Below are positions 16,483 to 23,791 of a stretch of 34,992 nucleotides of DNA, piece after piece; position 1 is the stretch's first letter, and every line of letters starts with the position of its first letter. The stretch covers positions 1 through 34,992 of the forward strand of contig JAUYMC010000156.1 of NCBI GenBank assembly GCA_030699545.1, given 5' to 3'. The notes under the pieces are model-generated. The model saw only the letters and a list, made by a program, of their open reading frames with translations, was not told where the DNA came from and did not search any database. The DNA comes from Gemmatimonadales bacterium. Lineage in GTDB: Bacteria; Gemmatimonadota; Gemmatimonadetes; Gemmatimonadales; GWC2-71-9. Position numbers and translations under genes: made by a program.

Positions 16483-16498
16483 AAGCTAGTTATATCTT
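16483..16498. promoter_or_regulatory. Divergent promoter of the polysaccharide operon and Cys-rich gene
   Basis: AAGCTA (16483-16488) reads TAGCTT on the minus strand, facing the Cys-rich gene. TATCTT (16493-16498, within TATATCTT) faces the operon and ends 7 nt before the GTG at 16506, which lacks a well-spaced Shine-Dalgarno. This supports GTG 16506 as the true operon start even though the frame is later broken. Confidence 0.45.
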
Positions 16499-16505
16499 GG
16501 AGCCC

Positions 16506-16712
16506 GTGAGCCAGGTCGATGACTTCGGGCTCCCCCCCGGTGTGCGGAACGAATATCTGCAGGGAGTGCGCGACCAGCTGGGCGGGATCGCCTAGCTGGC
16601 CGAGCGCCTTGTCGCCGCGGGCGACGACCTCCCGGCGCTCGAAGAGCTGCGCCGGGAAGCGCACCGGATTCGCGGCTCCGCCGGCTCGTTCGGATTCGCG
16701 CAGGCGACGCTC
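16506..16712 (+). pseudogene. 5' part of Hpt-REC gene: histidine-phosphotransfer domain broken by in-frame amber codon
   Basis: From GTG 16506 the frame reads VSQVDDFGLPPGVRNEYLQG, continues to LGGIA, meets TAG at 16593-16595, then resumes LAERLVAAGDD...LRREAHRIRGSAGSFGFAQA and flows without a frameshift into the response-regulator ORF. The segment is a normal Hpt domain: HRIRGSAGSFGF carries the phospho-accepting His and the following conserved Gly/Ser/Phe. The amber codon sits in the first helix, where GAG (Glu) would be natural, so a single G-to-T change explains it. TAG is an ordinary stop in neighbouring genes, so reassignment is unlikely. Nonsense mutation, sequencing error and readthrough remain possible. 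Confidence 0.8.
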
Positions 16713-17303
16713 GTGGCGGCGGAGCTGGAAGAGGCGGCCAAGCAGTGGGTGGCGCACCCGGCGGAGGGCGCCGCCGGCCGGGGCGCCGCGGCGCGAGGCT
16801 TCGTGCGGCGGCTCGCCGCCGCGCTGTTCACCAAACAGGCGCAGGCTCCCCCTGCGCAGACGCCCATCTCGGTCGCAGCCACTCCCCCACCGGAACCTCC
16901 CCCGGCGCCCACCGACGGAGCCGTCCTCCCGCCCGAGGTCATCGTCGTCGAGGACGATGCCGCGCTGGCCGATTTGATCACCTTCGGGCTCGACGCGCGT
17001 GGCTATCGCTACCTCCACTTTCGCAACGGCCGCGAGGCGCTCGACGTCCTCCGCGTTTTGGAGACGGGGGGCACGACGCCGCTGCTGTTGCTCGACGTCG
17101 ACCTGCCGGCGCTCGACGGCTACTCGATTTTCGAAGCGTTGCAGCAGGAAGCGCCCGGGAAGTTTCGCGTGGTCTTCACGACGGTTCACGGCAGCGAAGC
17201 GGAGCAGCTGCGCGGCCTCGAAGCCGGAGCGATCGATTACATGGTGAAGCCGATGAGTCTGCGCGTGGCGCTCGAGAAGATCCGCCGCTGGGTGGGCCAC
17301 TGA
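16713..17303 (+). CDS. Response-regulator receiver domain (3' part of Hpt-REC gene)
   Basis: The longest stop-free ORF after the amber codon (196 residues from GTG 16713). Residues 1-45 are the last helices of the Hpt domain without its His. A Pro-rich linker (PPAQTPISVAATPPPEPPPA) follows, then a complete receiver domain (about 70-195) with the acidic pair in VVEDDAAL, the phospho-Asp in LLLDVDLPALDG, the switch Thr in VFTTVHGSE and the Lys in YMVKPMSL. There is no DNA-binding output domain, so the protein probably signals by protein contact. The original product would have been Hpt-linker-REC of about 265 residues. It is the first gene of the operon; its TGA overlaps a CTG that could start the HEAT gene. 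Whether this restart is translated is unknown. Confidence 0.75.
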   Translation: MAAELEEAAKQWVAHPAEGAAGRGAAARGFVRRLAAALFTKQAQAPPAQTPISVAATPPPEPPPAPTDGAVLPPEVIVVEDDAALADLITFGLDARGYRYLHFRNGREALDVLRVLETGGTTPLLLLDVDLPALDGYSIFEALQQEAPGKFRVVFTTVHGSEAEQLRGLEAGAIDYMVKPMSLRVALEKIRRWVGH

Positions 17304-17326
17304 ACAGCCGCCAGTTCCTGATCGTC

Positions 17327-18361
17327 GTGGCCGTCGTCCAGGGCGTGCTGCTGGGATCGCTCGTCGTGTTGGTCATCCTGAACCGCTGGTTCCGCCTGCG
17401 GCGCGCGGCGCGCGTGCACCCGCGCCGCCTCGCGGTGGATGCGTCGCTGCGCCGCTGGATCGCGGGCACGACGCCGCTGACCGGTGTGCTGGTGGGATTG
17501 GCCCGCCTCCCCGTGACGCTCGCGATCGACACGCTGGTCAGCTGGTCGGCTCGGGTGCCGGGCGAGCGGTGGCGCCGGCTGGCGGTCGCGCTGGAGCAAC
17601 AGTGGTGGGCACGCCTCGTCCGCACCAACAGCGGCTCGGCGCGCTGGTGGAAGCGCCTCGAGAGCGCCCGCTTTCTCAGCGTCGCCGCGGTGCCGAGCGA
17701 CGCGGCCCGTCTGGTGCGGCTCATCAACGATACGCATCCCGCGGTGCACATCGCCGCCGTCGCCGCCCTCGAGCGGATCGAGAACACCTCGCTCACGCTC
17801 GCCGCGCTGGAGCGGCTCCCCCGCCTGCCGCCCACGGTACAGGCCTACTACGCCGCCATGCTGCAGCGCTCGCGGCCGGCGGTGGTCCAGCATCTCGGCA
17901 AGCGGCTGCGCCGTGTGGATGACCCGGCGCTGCCGCGACTCACCGAGTTCGCCGGCCGGCTGGCGGAGCCGGCGTTGCGCGAGTGCATCACCGCGCTCGC
18001 GGAGCACTCCGATCGCGAGGTCCGGATCCAGGTGGCGCGGGCGATGGGCAGCTTTCCGCACCGCGAATCCGTCACCGCCCTCCGCGCCGCGGCGGCGGAC
18101 GCCTCGTGGGAGGTGCGGGCGCAGGCCGCACGCTCCCTCGGCATGATCACCGACGCCTCGACGCTGCCGCTGCTGCGCGCGGCCCTGCGCGACGAGATGT
18201 GGTGGGTGCGGTTGCGCGCGGCCCTGGCGCTCATGCGGTTCGGCGCCGCCGGACGCAACGCGCTGCTCGAGGCCGAAGTCGGCGCCGACCCGGCTACCCG
18301 GAACGTCGCGAAGCTGGTGCTCGGACTGCCGGCGCAGGCGCTGGCGGAGTTCGCGGCGTGA
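17327..18361 (+). CDS. Membrane-anchored HEAT-repeat protein
   Basis: About 344 residues. One N-terminal transmembrane helix (VVQGVLLGSLVVLVILNRWF) is followed by a basic region and tandem HEAT/PBS-lyase-like helical repeats, for example LINDTHPAVHIAAVAALERI, HSDREVRIQVARAMGSF, DASWEVRAQAARSLGMI and DEMWWVRLRAALALMRFG. Such repeats are scaffolds for protein contacts. GTG 17327 is the first standard start; however CTG at 17300 overlaps the upstream TGA (CTGA) and would add LNSRQFLIV before the helix, which looks more natural, so the true start may be non-canonical. The stop overlaps the next start (GTGA). In this operon it probably organises the membrane synthase and the receiver protein. Confidence 0.82.
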   Translation: MAVVQGVLLGSLVVLVILNRWFRLRRAARVHPRRLAVDASLRRWIAGTTPLTGVLVGLARLPVTLAIDTLVSWSARVPGERWRRLAVALEQQWWARLVRTNSGSARWWKRLESARFLSVAAVPSDAARLVRLINDTHPAVHIAAVAALERIENTSLTLAALERLPRLPPTVQAYYAAMLQRSRPAVVQHLGKRLRRVDDPALPRLTEFAGRLAEPALRECITALAEHSDREVRIQVARAMGSFPHRESVTALRAAAADASWEVRAQAARSLGMITDASTLPLLRAALRDEMWWVRLRAALALMRFGAAGRNALLEAEVGADPATRNVAKLVLGLPAQALAEFAA

Positions 18362-19767
18362 GTACCGTCGCCAGTATCGTCGCCACCACCGACCTCGCGA
18401 TCCTCGTCTATTTCCTGGCGCTGAACTCGTTTTATGCGGTGCTGTTGGTGCTTTCGATTCCGGAGATCTGGGAGCAGACGCGCGTCGCGGAGGACGACGA
18501 CTTCCAGCGGCTGATGCAGAGCGACGCTCTGCCCCCGATCACGATCCTCGTGCCCGCCTACAACGAGAGCGCCACGATCGAGGCGAGCGTGACGGCCATT
18601 CTGACCCTCGAGTACCGGAATTACGAGGTCGTGGTCGTCAACGACGGATCGCGCGACGACACCATGGAGAAGCTGCGCCACGCCTTCGATCTCTACGAGA
18701 TTCCCCGCATCTATCCGGAGACGATTCCCACCACGTCGCTGCGCGCGTTGTACCGCTCGCGCAGCCGCTCCCGGTTGACCGTGCTCGACAAGGAGAACGG
18801 CGGAAAGGCCGACTCGCTCAATGCGGCCATCAACGCCAGCCGCTTCCCGCTGGTCATCGCCGTCGATGCCGACACGCTGATCGAGCCGGACGCGCTGCTG
18901 CGCCTCACCCGTCCGTTCCTCCTCGGCCGGGAAATCGCCGCCGTCGGCGGCACGGTACGGGTGGCGAACAACTGCACCGTCCAGGACGGGCGCGTGACCG
19001 ACGCCCGCGTGCCCGGCCGCCTCCTGCCCGGCGTCCAGGTGGTCGAGTATCTGCGGGCGTTCTTGTTCGGGCGCCTCGGCTGGAACCGGCTCGGCGGGAA
19101 TCTCATCATCTCGGGGGCGTTCGGGCTGTTTCGCAAACAATACGTCGCCGCCATCGGCGGCTATCACACCAGCAGCATCGTGGAGGACCTCGACCTCGTC
19201 GTGCGGCTGCACCGGTACCTGCGACACAACAAGATCCGCTACGAAATGCCGTTCATTCCCGATCCCGTGGCGTGGACCGAGGTCCCCGAGAGCATGAAGG
19301 TCCTGTCACGCCAGCGCGAGCGCTGGCACCGCGGCCTCATCGCGGCGATGTGGACGTACAAGAGCATGCTCCTCAATCCGCGGTACGGGCGCGTCGGCAT
19401 GCTCGCGATGCCGTTCTACGCATTCGGCGAGATGCTCGCGCCACTCATCGAAGTCCTCGGCTATGTCATCACGATCGGGGGGTTCGCGTTCGGCATGGTG
19501 AACCTGTCGTTCGCACTGCTGTTCGTGCTCGTCGCCTGGGGCTACGGCATGCTCCTGTCGCTGTGGGCCGTCGTCCTGGAGGAAGTGAGCTTCCGGCGCT
19601 ACCGCCGGTTTGGGGACCTCGTCCGGCTGCTGCTGTTCGCCTCGCTCGAGAACTTCGGCTACCGGCAATGCACCGTGTGGTGGCGGCTGAAGGCGTTTGC
19701 CAGTGTCTGGAAGCGCACGCACGTCTGGGGCGAGATGACGCGTAAGGGGTTCGCCGCCACCCCGTGA
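18358..19767 (+). CDS. Processive family-2 glycosyltransferase (polysaccharide synthase)
   Basis: A 469-residue membrane GT2 enzyme of the cellulose/PNAG/hyaluronan synthase type. The N-terminal helix (LAILVYFLALNSFYAVLLVL) is followed by the catalytic domain: ITILVPAYNESATIEAS, the nucleotide-binding VVVVNDGSRDD, the DxD-like D170/D172 in VIAVDADTLI, the general base D277 in VEDLDLVVRL and QRERW (319-323), the QxxRW motif that marks processive enzymes. Four or so C-terminal helices would form the translocation channel. GTG 18358 overlaps the HEAT stop (GTGA), and the next gene overlaps its stop in the same way. It probably polymerises a UDP-sugar in the inner membrane; no PilZ domain is seen, so c-di-GMP control would have to be indirect. 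Confidence 0.93.
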   Translation: MSTVASIVATTDLAILVYFLALNSFYAVLLVLSIPEIWEQTRVAEDDDFQRLMQSDALPPITILVPAYNESATIEASVTAILTLEYRNYEVVVVNDGSRDDTMEKLRHAFDLYEIPRIYPETIPTTSLRALYRSRSRSRLTVLDKENGGKADSLNAAINASRFPLVIAVDADTLIEPDALLRLTRPFLLGREIAAVGGTVRVANNCTVQDGRVTDARVPGRLLPGVQVVEYLRAFLFGRLGWNRLGGNLIISGAFGLFRKQYVAAIGGYHTSSIVEDLDLVVRLHRYLRHNKIRYEMPFIPDPVAWTEVPESMKVLSRQRERWHRGLIAAMWTYKSMLLNPRYGRVGMLAMPFYAFGEMLAPLIEVLGYVITIGGFAFGMVNLSFALLFVLVAWGYGMLLSLWAVVLEEVSFRRYRRFGDLVRLLLFASLENFGYRQCTVWWRLKAFASVWKRTHVWGEMTRKGFAATP

Positions 19768-22313
19768 ATCCGCTGATCGCCGTCGCGCTCCTCCAGGCTG
19801 CCCGGCCGTGCGACCGCGCCGCGGCGGCCGCCGCCGCCGCCGCCGGGTGGGACGCGTATCGCGCCAACACCATGGCGGTCGCAACAATGCGCTTTGCGGC
19901 GGCCGACTCCGCCTGCCCGGCGTTCCCGGAAGCCCAGGCGGGGCTGGGCTTCGTCCGCCTGCGGGCGGGTGATCCCACGAGCGCGGAGCGCCATTTTCGC
20001 GCGGCGTTGCGCGGCGACTCGTCGAGCGGCGACGCGTGGTACGGGTGGGGTCTCGCCCAGGATCGTCGGGGTCGGCGGGCGCAGGCCGTCAAGGCCTGGC
20101 GTCGCGCGCTGGCGGTGTCTCCCGATTACGGCGACGCGCTGGACGCCTTGCTCGCCGCAGGCGTCGACAGCGGGTTGCCCGGGAGCGGCCCCGTCGCGCG
20201 CCCCGCCGGTGCCGCCGTCGCGGCGCGCATTGCCGGCGAGCGCTTCGAAGTGCTCACCGGAGCCGCCTGGCGGTCGCTCTACGTGAAGGGCGTGAATCTC
20301 GGTGTTGCCCTGCCGGGGCGCTTCCCGTCGGAGTTTCCGCTGGATGATTCGACATACGGGCGCTGGCTCCGGCTCATCGTCGAGGCGAACGCCAACGTGG
20401 TGCGGGTCTACACGATTCTCCCGCCGGCGTTCTACCGCGCCCTCCGGGCCTGGAACGACGGGCATCCCGAGCGGCCGCTGTGGCTGGTGCAGGGCGTGTG
20501 GACGGAGCTGCCGCCGCGCGGCGATTTCGACGACGCAAAATGGAAAGGCGCATTCCGCGCGGAGATGCGTCGCGTGGTGGACCTGATTCATGGCCGCGCC
20601 CGCATCGGCGCGCGACGGGGACATGCCTGGGGACGCTACGACACCGACGTGTCGGACCGCGTGCTGGCCTACGTGATCGGCCGCGAATGGGAGCCGTTTG
20701 CGATCGGCGCGTACAACCGGCTTCGCAGCCTCCGCCGCCCGGGGAGGCCCGACCCGACCCGCTATGCGGGCCGTTTTCTGGCCGTCGAGCGCGGCACTCC
20801 GGCGGACGTCTGGATGGCCGAGCAGTGCGACTACATGCTCGCCTACGAGTGGGACACCTGGCATGCGGCGCGGCCGATCGCCTATACAAACTGGCCGACA
20901 CTCGACCCGCTGCGGCATCCGACCGAGCCGACACTGGCCGAGGAACAGCAGCTGCGTCGCACGCTCCGTCTGGCGCCCAACGTTCGCCACAAAGAGTACG
21001 ACAATGACGGCGAGACGCTCGATCCGATGGTCGTGCGGGTCACGGCGGAGAATCGGGCAGGGTACTTCGCCGCCTACCACGCCTACCCCTACTATCCCGA
21101 CTTCATCGGGCTGGACTCCGCGTACGCGGGCGCGCGCTCGCCGCTCGGGCCGTCGCGCTATTACGGCTACCTCACCAGCCTGCGGCGCCATCACGCGGGC
21201 CGCGCGCTGCTCATCGCGGAGTACGGCGTCCCTTCGTCGCGGGGCGTGGCGCATCTCGATGCCGACGGGCGCCACCACGGCGGCCACGACGAGGCAGCCA
21301 TGGCCGCCCACGACGTGCGGCTCACGCGGGAGATCCGTGAGGCCGGACTCGCCGGGGGCATCCTCTTCGCGTGGCTCGACGAGTGGTTCAAACACAACTG
21401 GGTTGTGATCGACCTCGAGCTCCCCCCGGAGCGCAATCATCTCTGGCACAACGTGATGGATGCCGAGCAGAACTATGGGCTCCTGGGCATTTCCGCCGGC
21501 CCCGCGGACCGTCCCGAGCCGGGGGGCGCCGCCGCGGCGTGGGAGGCGCTCCCCGTCGTGGCGGAGAGCGGCGGCGTCCGACTCCACGCCGGAGCCGATC
21601 CCGCGTACCTCTACCTGGCCCTCGCCGGCGCGCCGGTCGACTCTCTGCGTTGGGTCCTCGGCATTGATACGCACCGGGCCGACCGCGGGCAGTTCCAGCT
21701 CGATGACGGGGACCGGTCGCCGTTCGGGGTGGAGTTCGCCGTGTTGCTTGGCGACAGCGGGAAGGGCGAGGTCGTGGTCACGCCCTCGTACAACCCCTAC
21801 CTCGGCCCCCGGCCCGGAATGCGGCCCACCGATCTCGATAAGTTCTATAACATGGACGCGACCATCGATGCCCGGCTGTTCGACGGTCAGTTCGACTCGC
21901 TCTTCGTCGCGACGAACCGGTTCCGCGTGTCGCGCAGTGGGCGCACGTTCCCCGCGCGCGGGGTCAACCGCGGCCGCCTGCGGTATGGCCCGGCAAGCGC
22001 CTCGTCCCTTGCCGACTGGTACGTCGACCGCGTCGCGGGGCTCGTCGAAGTCCGGTTGGCGTGGAGCCTGCTGAACGTGACGGACCCCTCGTCGCGAACG
22101 GTCTTGGCGCGCGTTCGCGATCCGGGGCCGTTTCGCACCGTGATCGCGGATGGACTGCGATTCCTCGTCCGCGGGGTGCGCCCCGACGGCGCCGTGGGTC
22201 CCCGGCTGACGTCCGCCAGCGCGTTCGCCTGGCCGACCTGGAATACGCCGGTCTGGCACGAGCGGCTGAAGCCGGCATACTACGCCATGCAAGCGCTCTG
22301 GGGGTCCTGGTGA
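19764..22313 (+). CDS. TPR plus clan GH-A glycoside hydrolase-like protein
   Basis: An 849-residue protein. An alanine-rich N-terminus (MNPLIAVALLQAARP, then nine Ala) leads into TPR-type helices (FPEAQAGLGFVRLRAGDPTSAE, AWYGWGLAQDRRGRRAQAVKAW; about 45-135). A TIM-barrel of the GH2/GH5 clan follows (about 150-580), with SLYVKGVNLGVALPG at strand 1, ANVVRVYTILPPAFY, the acid/base candidate E308 or E310 in VIGREWEPF and the nucleophile candidate E486 in LIAEYGVPSS. The C-terminal 250 residues look like a beta-rich sugar-binding region. GTG 19764 overlaps the GT2 stop. Set between a synthase and an outer-membrane barrel, it probably trims or modifies the polymer in the periplasm. The exact GH family is not clear to me. 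Confidence 0.8.
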   Translation: MNPLIAVALLQAARPCDRAAAAAAAAAGWDAYRANTMAVATMRFAAADSACPAFPEAQAGLGFVRLRAGDPTSAERHFRAALRGDSSSGDAWYGWGLAQDRRGRRAQAVKAWRRALAVSPDYGDALDALLAAGVDSGLPGSGPVARPAGAAVAARIAGERFEVLTGAAWRSLYVKGVNLGVALPGRFPSEFPLDDSTYGRWLRLIVEANANVVRVYTILPPAFYRALRAWNDGHPERPLWLVQGVWTELPPRGDFDDAKWKGAFRAEMRRVVDLIHGRARIGARRGHAWGRYDTDVSDRVLAYVIGREWEPFAIGAYNRLRSLRRPGRPDPTRYAGRFLAVERGTPADVWMAEQCDYMLAYEWDTWHAARPIAYTNWPTLDPLRHPTEPTLAEEQQLRRTLRLAPNVRHKEYDNDGETLDPMVVRVTAENRAGYFAAYHAYPYYPDFIGLDSAYAGARSPLGPSRYYGYLTSLRRHHAGRALLIAEYGVPSSRGVAHLDADGRHHGGHDEAAMAAHDVRLTREIREAGLAGGILFAWLDEWFKHNWVVIDLELPPERNHLWHNVMDAEQNYGLLGISAGPADRPEPGGAAAAWEALPVVAESGGVRLHAGADPAYLYLALAGAPVDSLRWVLGIDTHRADRGQFQLDDGDRSPFGVEFAVLLGDSGKGEVVVTPSYNPYLGPRPGMRPTDLDKFYNMDATIDARLFDGQFDSLFVATNRFRVSRSGRTFPARGVNRGRLRYGPASASSLADWYVDRVAGLVEVRLAWSLLNVTDPSSRTVLARVRDPGPFRTVIADGLRFLVRGVRPDGAVGPRLTSASAFAWPTWNTPVWHERLKPAYYAMQALWGSW

Positions 22314-23791
22314 TGCGGCGCTGGCTGTTGCTCGCCACACTGACACTTGTGGGCCGGGCGTCCCCGGCGCAGCTGCCGCAAGCCGAAGCGGCGTTCGAGC
22401 GGGGCGACCACCGCGCCGCTCGTGCCGGCTACGAGGCGGTGTTGCGCCAGGACTCGAGCAATGTCCGCGCGCTCTACCGGCTCGCGGTGCTGGACAGCTG
22501 GGAGGGACATCTGGAGCGCTCGCTCGCGCGGTTCGTCCGGTTACGGCGCCAGGAGCCGCACGACCTGGACATCATGGTCGCGCACGCGCGCGTACTCGCG
22601 TGGGCGGGCGACAATCGCGCCTCCGAGCGCCTCCACGATTCCGTCCTGGCCCGGGAGCCTCGGCGCCGCGACGCCCTCGCCGGCAAGGCACGGGCGGTGG
22701 CGTGGGCGGGGGATCTGCATCGCGCCGAGCAGTTGTGGCGGGAGGCACTGGCGGCGCATCCGGACGACCCGGAGATCCTGACGGGGCTCGCGCAGACGCT
22801 GTTCTGGCAGGGACGCTCGGACCTGGCGGAGAGCTATGCGACACGCGCGCGGCAGCTCGCCCCTGGGGATCGGGCCGCGCGCGATGTGCTCGGATTGGTG
22901 CGCGCGGCGCTCCGTCCGGAGCTCGCGACGGCGAGCGCGTACGCCGACGATTCCGACCGCAACGCCTTCTTTGCCCAGGACGGCTGGTTCACCGGCTCGC
23001 TCGGGCGCGACACGCGCGCCACCCTCCACGGGACCTGGCGGCGCGCGACCGACCCCGCGCGCCGCGGGGCGAGCTTCGGCGCGGACGGGCACGTGATTAC
23101 CGCGCTCGGCCGCGGAGCGGTCCTGCGCGCCGGAGCCGGCGTCCGCCGACTCGAGCCCGACGGCGGCGTCTCACGCACGCTCGTCACCGGTCAGCTCGGG
23201 CTCGGCATTCGACCGGCACCGTTCGCATCCCTCGGCCTGGTCTACAGCCGCACCGCGTTCGATGAAACGGCCGTGCTCATCGAACGGGGGTACACGCTGG
23301 ACGGAGTGGACCTCAGTTTCGATGTCGCGTCACGGGGCGGGGTAGCGCTGTCGGGCGGCGGCGGCGCGGCGTGGCTCTCGGAAGGCAACCGGCGCCTCTC
23401 CGGCGTTATTGCGCTCACGACGCGGGTGCGCCGGGGTCTCGAGCTGGGCGCCTTCGCCCGCCTCATGGGGTTCCGCGAACCGAATCCGGGCCGGGGATAC
23501 TTCGCGCCCGACCGGTTTAGCCTTCTCGAAGCGCGCGCCGCCTACGATTGGCGGCGGGAGCGCTGGGGCGTCCGGGCGGACGGCGGGGTTGGCGTCCAGC
23601 AGGTCGGTGCGGGCGCGCCCGGTCAAACGGAATGGCACGCGGGGCTCGCGCTCACGCGGCGCTGGGGCGCGAACAACGAGCTGTCGCTCGGCGGCTCGTA
23701 CACCAACAGCGCGGCGAACCGGACTGGCACTGCGTCCGCCGCCGGATTCCGGTACTGGACCGCCGGCCTGCGGCTACGGCAGGGGCTCTAG
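22313..23791 (+). CDS. TPR plus outer-membrane beta-barrel protein (YaiO-like)
   Basis: A 492-residue exported protein: signal peptide MRRWLLLATLTLVGRASPAQ, five or so TPR units (about 20-195, for example AEAAFERGDHRAARAGYEAVL and LTGLAQTLFWQGRSDLAESY), then about 280 residues of alternating hydrophobic strands ending GFRYWTAGLRLRQGL, a barrel-type C-terminus. This order matches the YaiO family of outer-membrane proteins and echoes PgaA/BcsC exporters, where TPRs contact the polymer before it passes through a barrel. The ATG overlaps the GH stop (TGATG), completing a fully coupled operon. Its TAG overlaps the TAG of the convergent dipeptidase gene. The YaiO assignment rests on architecture and is moderately sure. 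Confidence 0.8.
   Translation: MRRWLLLATLTLVGRASPAQLPQAEAAFERGDHRAARAGYEAVLRQDSSNVRALYRLAVLDSWEGHLERSLARFVRLRRQEPHDLDIMVAHARVLAWAGDNRASERLHDSVLAREPRRRDALAGKARAVAWAGDLHRAEQLWREALAAHPDDPEILTGLAQTLFWQGRSDLAESYATRARQLAPGDRAARDVLGLVRAALRPELATASAYADDSDRNAFFAQDGWFTGSLGRDTRATLHGTWRRATDPARRGASFGADGHVITALGRGAVLRAGAGVRRLEPDGGVSRTLVTGQLGLGIRPAPFASLGLVYSRTAFDETAVLIERGYTLDGVDLSFDVASRGGVALSGGGGAAWLSEGNRRLSGVIALTTRVRRGLELGAFARLMGFREPNPGRGYFAPDRFSLLEARAAYDWRRERWGVRADGGVGVQQVGAGAPGQTEWHAGLALTRRWGANNELSLGGSYTNSAANRTGTASAAGFRYWTAGLRLRQGL

Noticed and set aside
16269-17300. 343-residue minus-strand ORF taken as one gene
   Set aside because: Only its last 66 codons (from 16469) look like a protein; the rest is antisense to the Hpt-REC gene.
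16506-17303. Reassignment of TAG to an amino acid in this organism
   Set aside because: TAG is the natural stop of the M28, M55, PhzF-like, YaiO-like, M19 and HcrA genes in this window.
19815-19850. GCC/GCG triplet run as a possible regulatory repeat
   Set aside because: It lies in frame and simply encodes the poly-alanine stretch of the TPR-GH protein.
19659-22346. 895-residue minus-strand ORF opposite the TPR-GH gene
   Set aside because: Long only because stops are rare in GC-rich antisense frames; no motif, signal or family resemblance.
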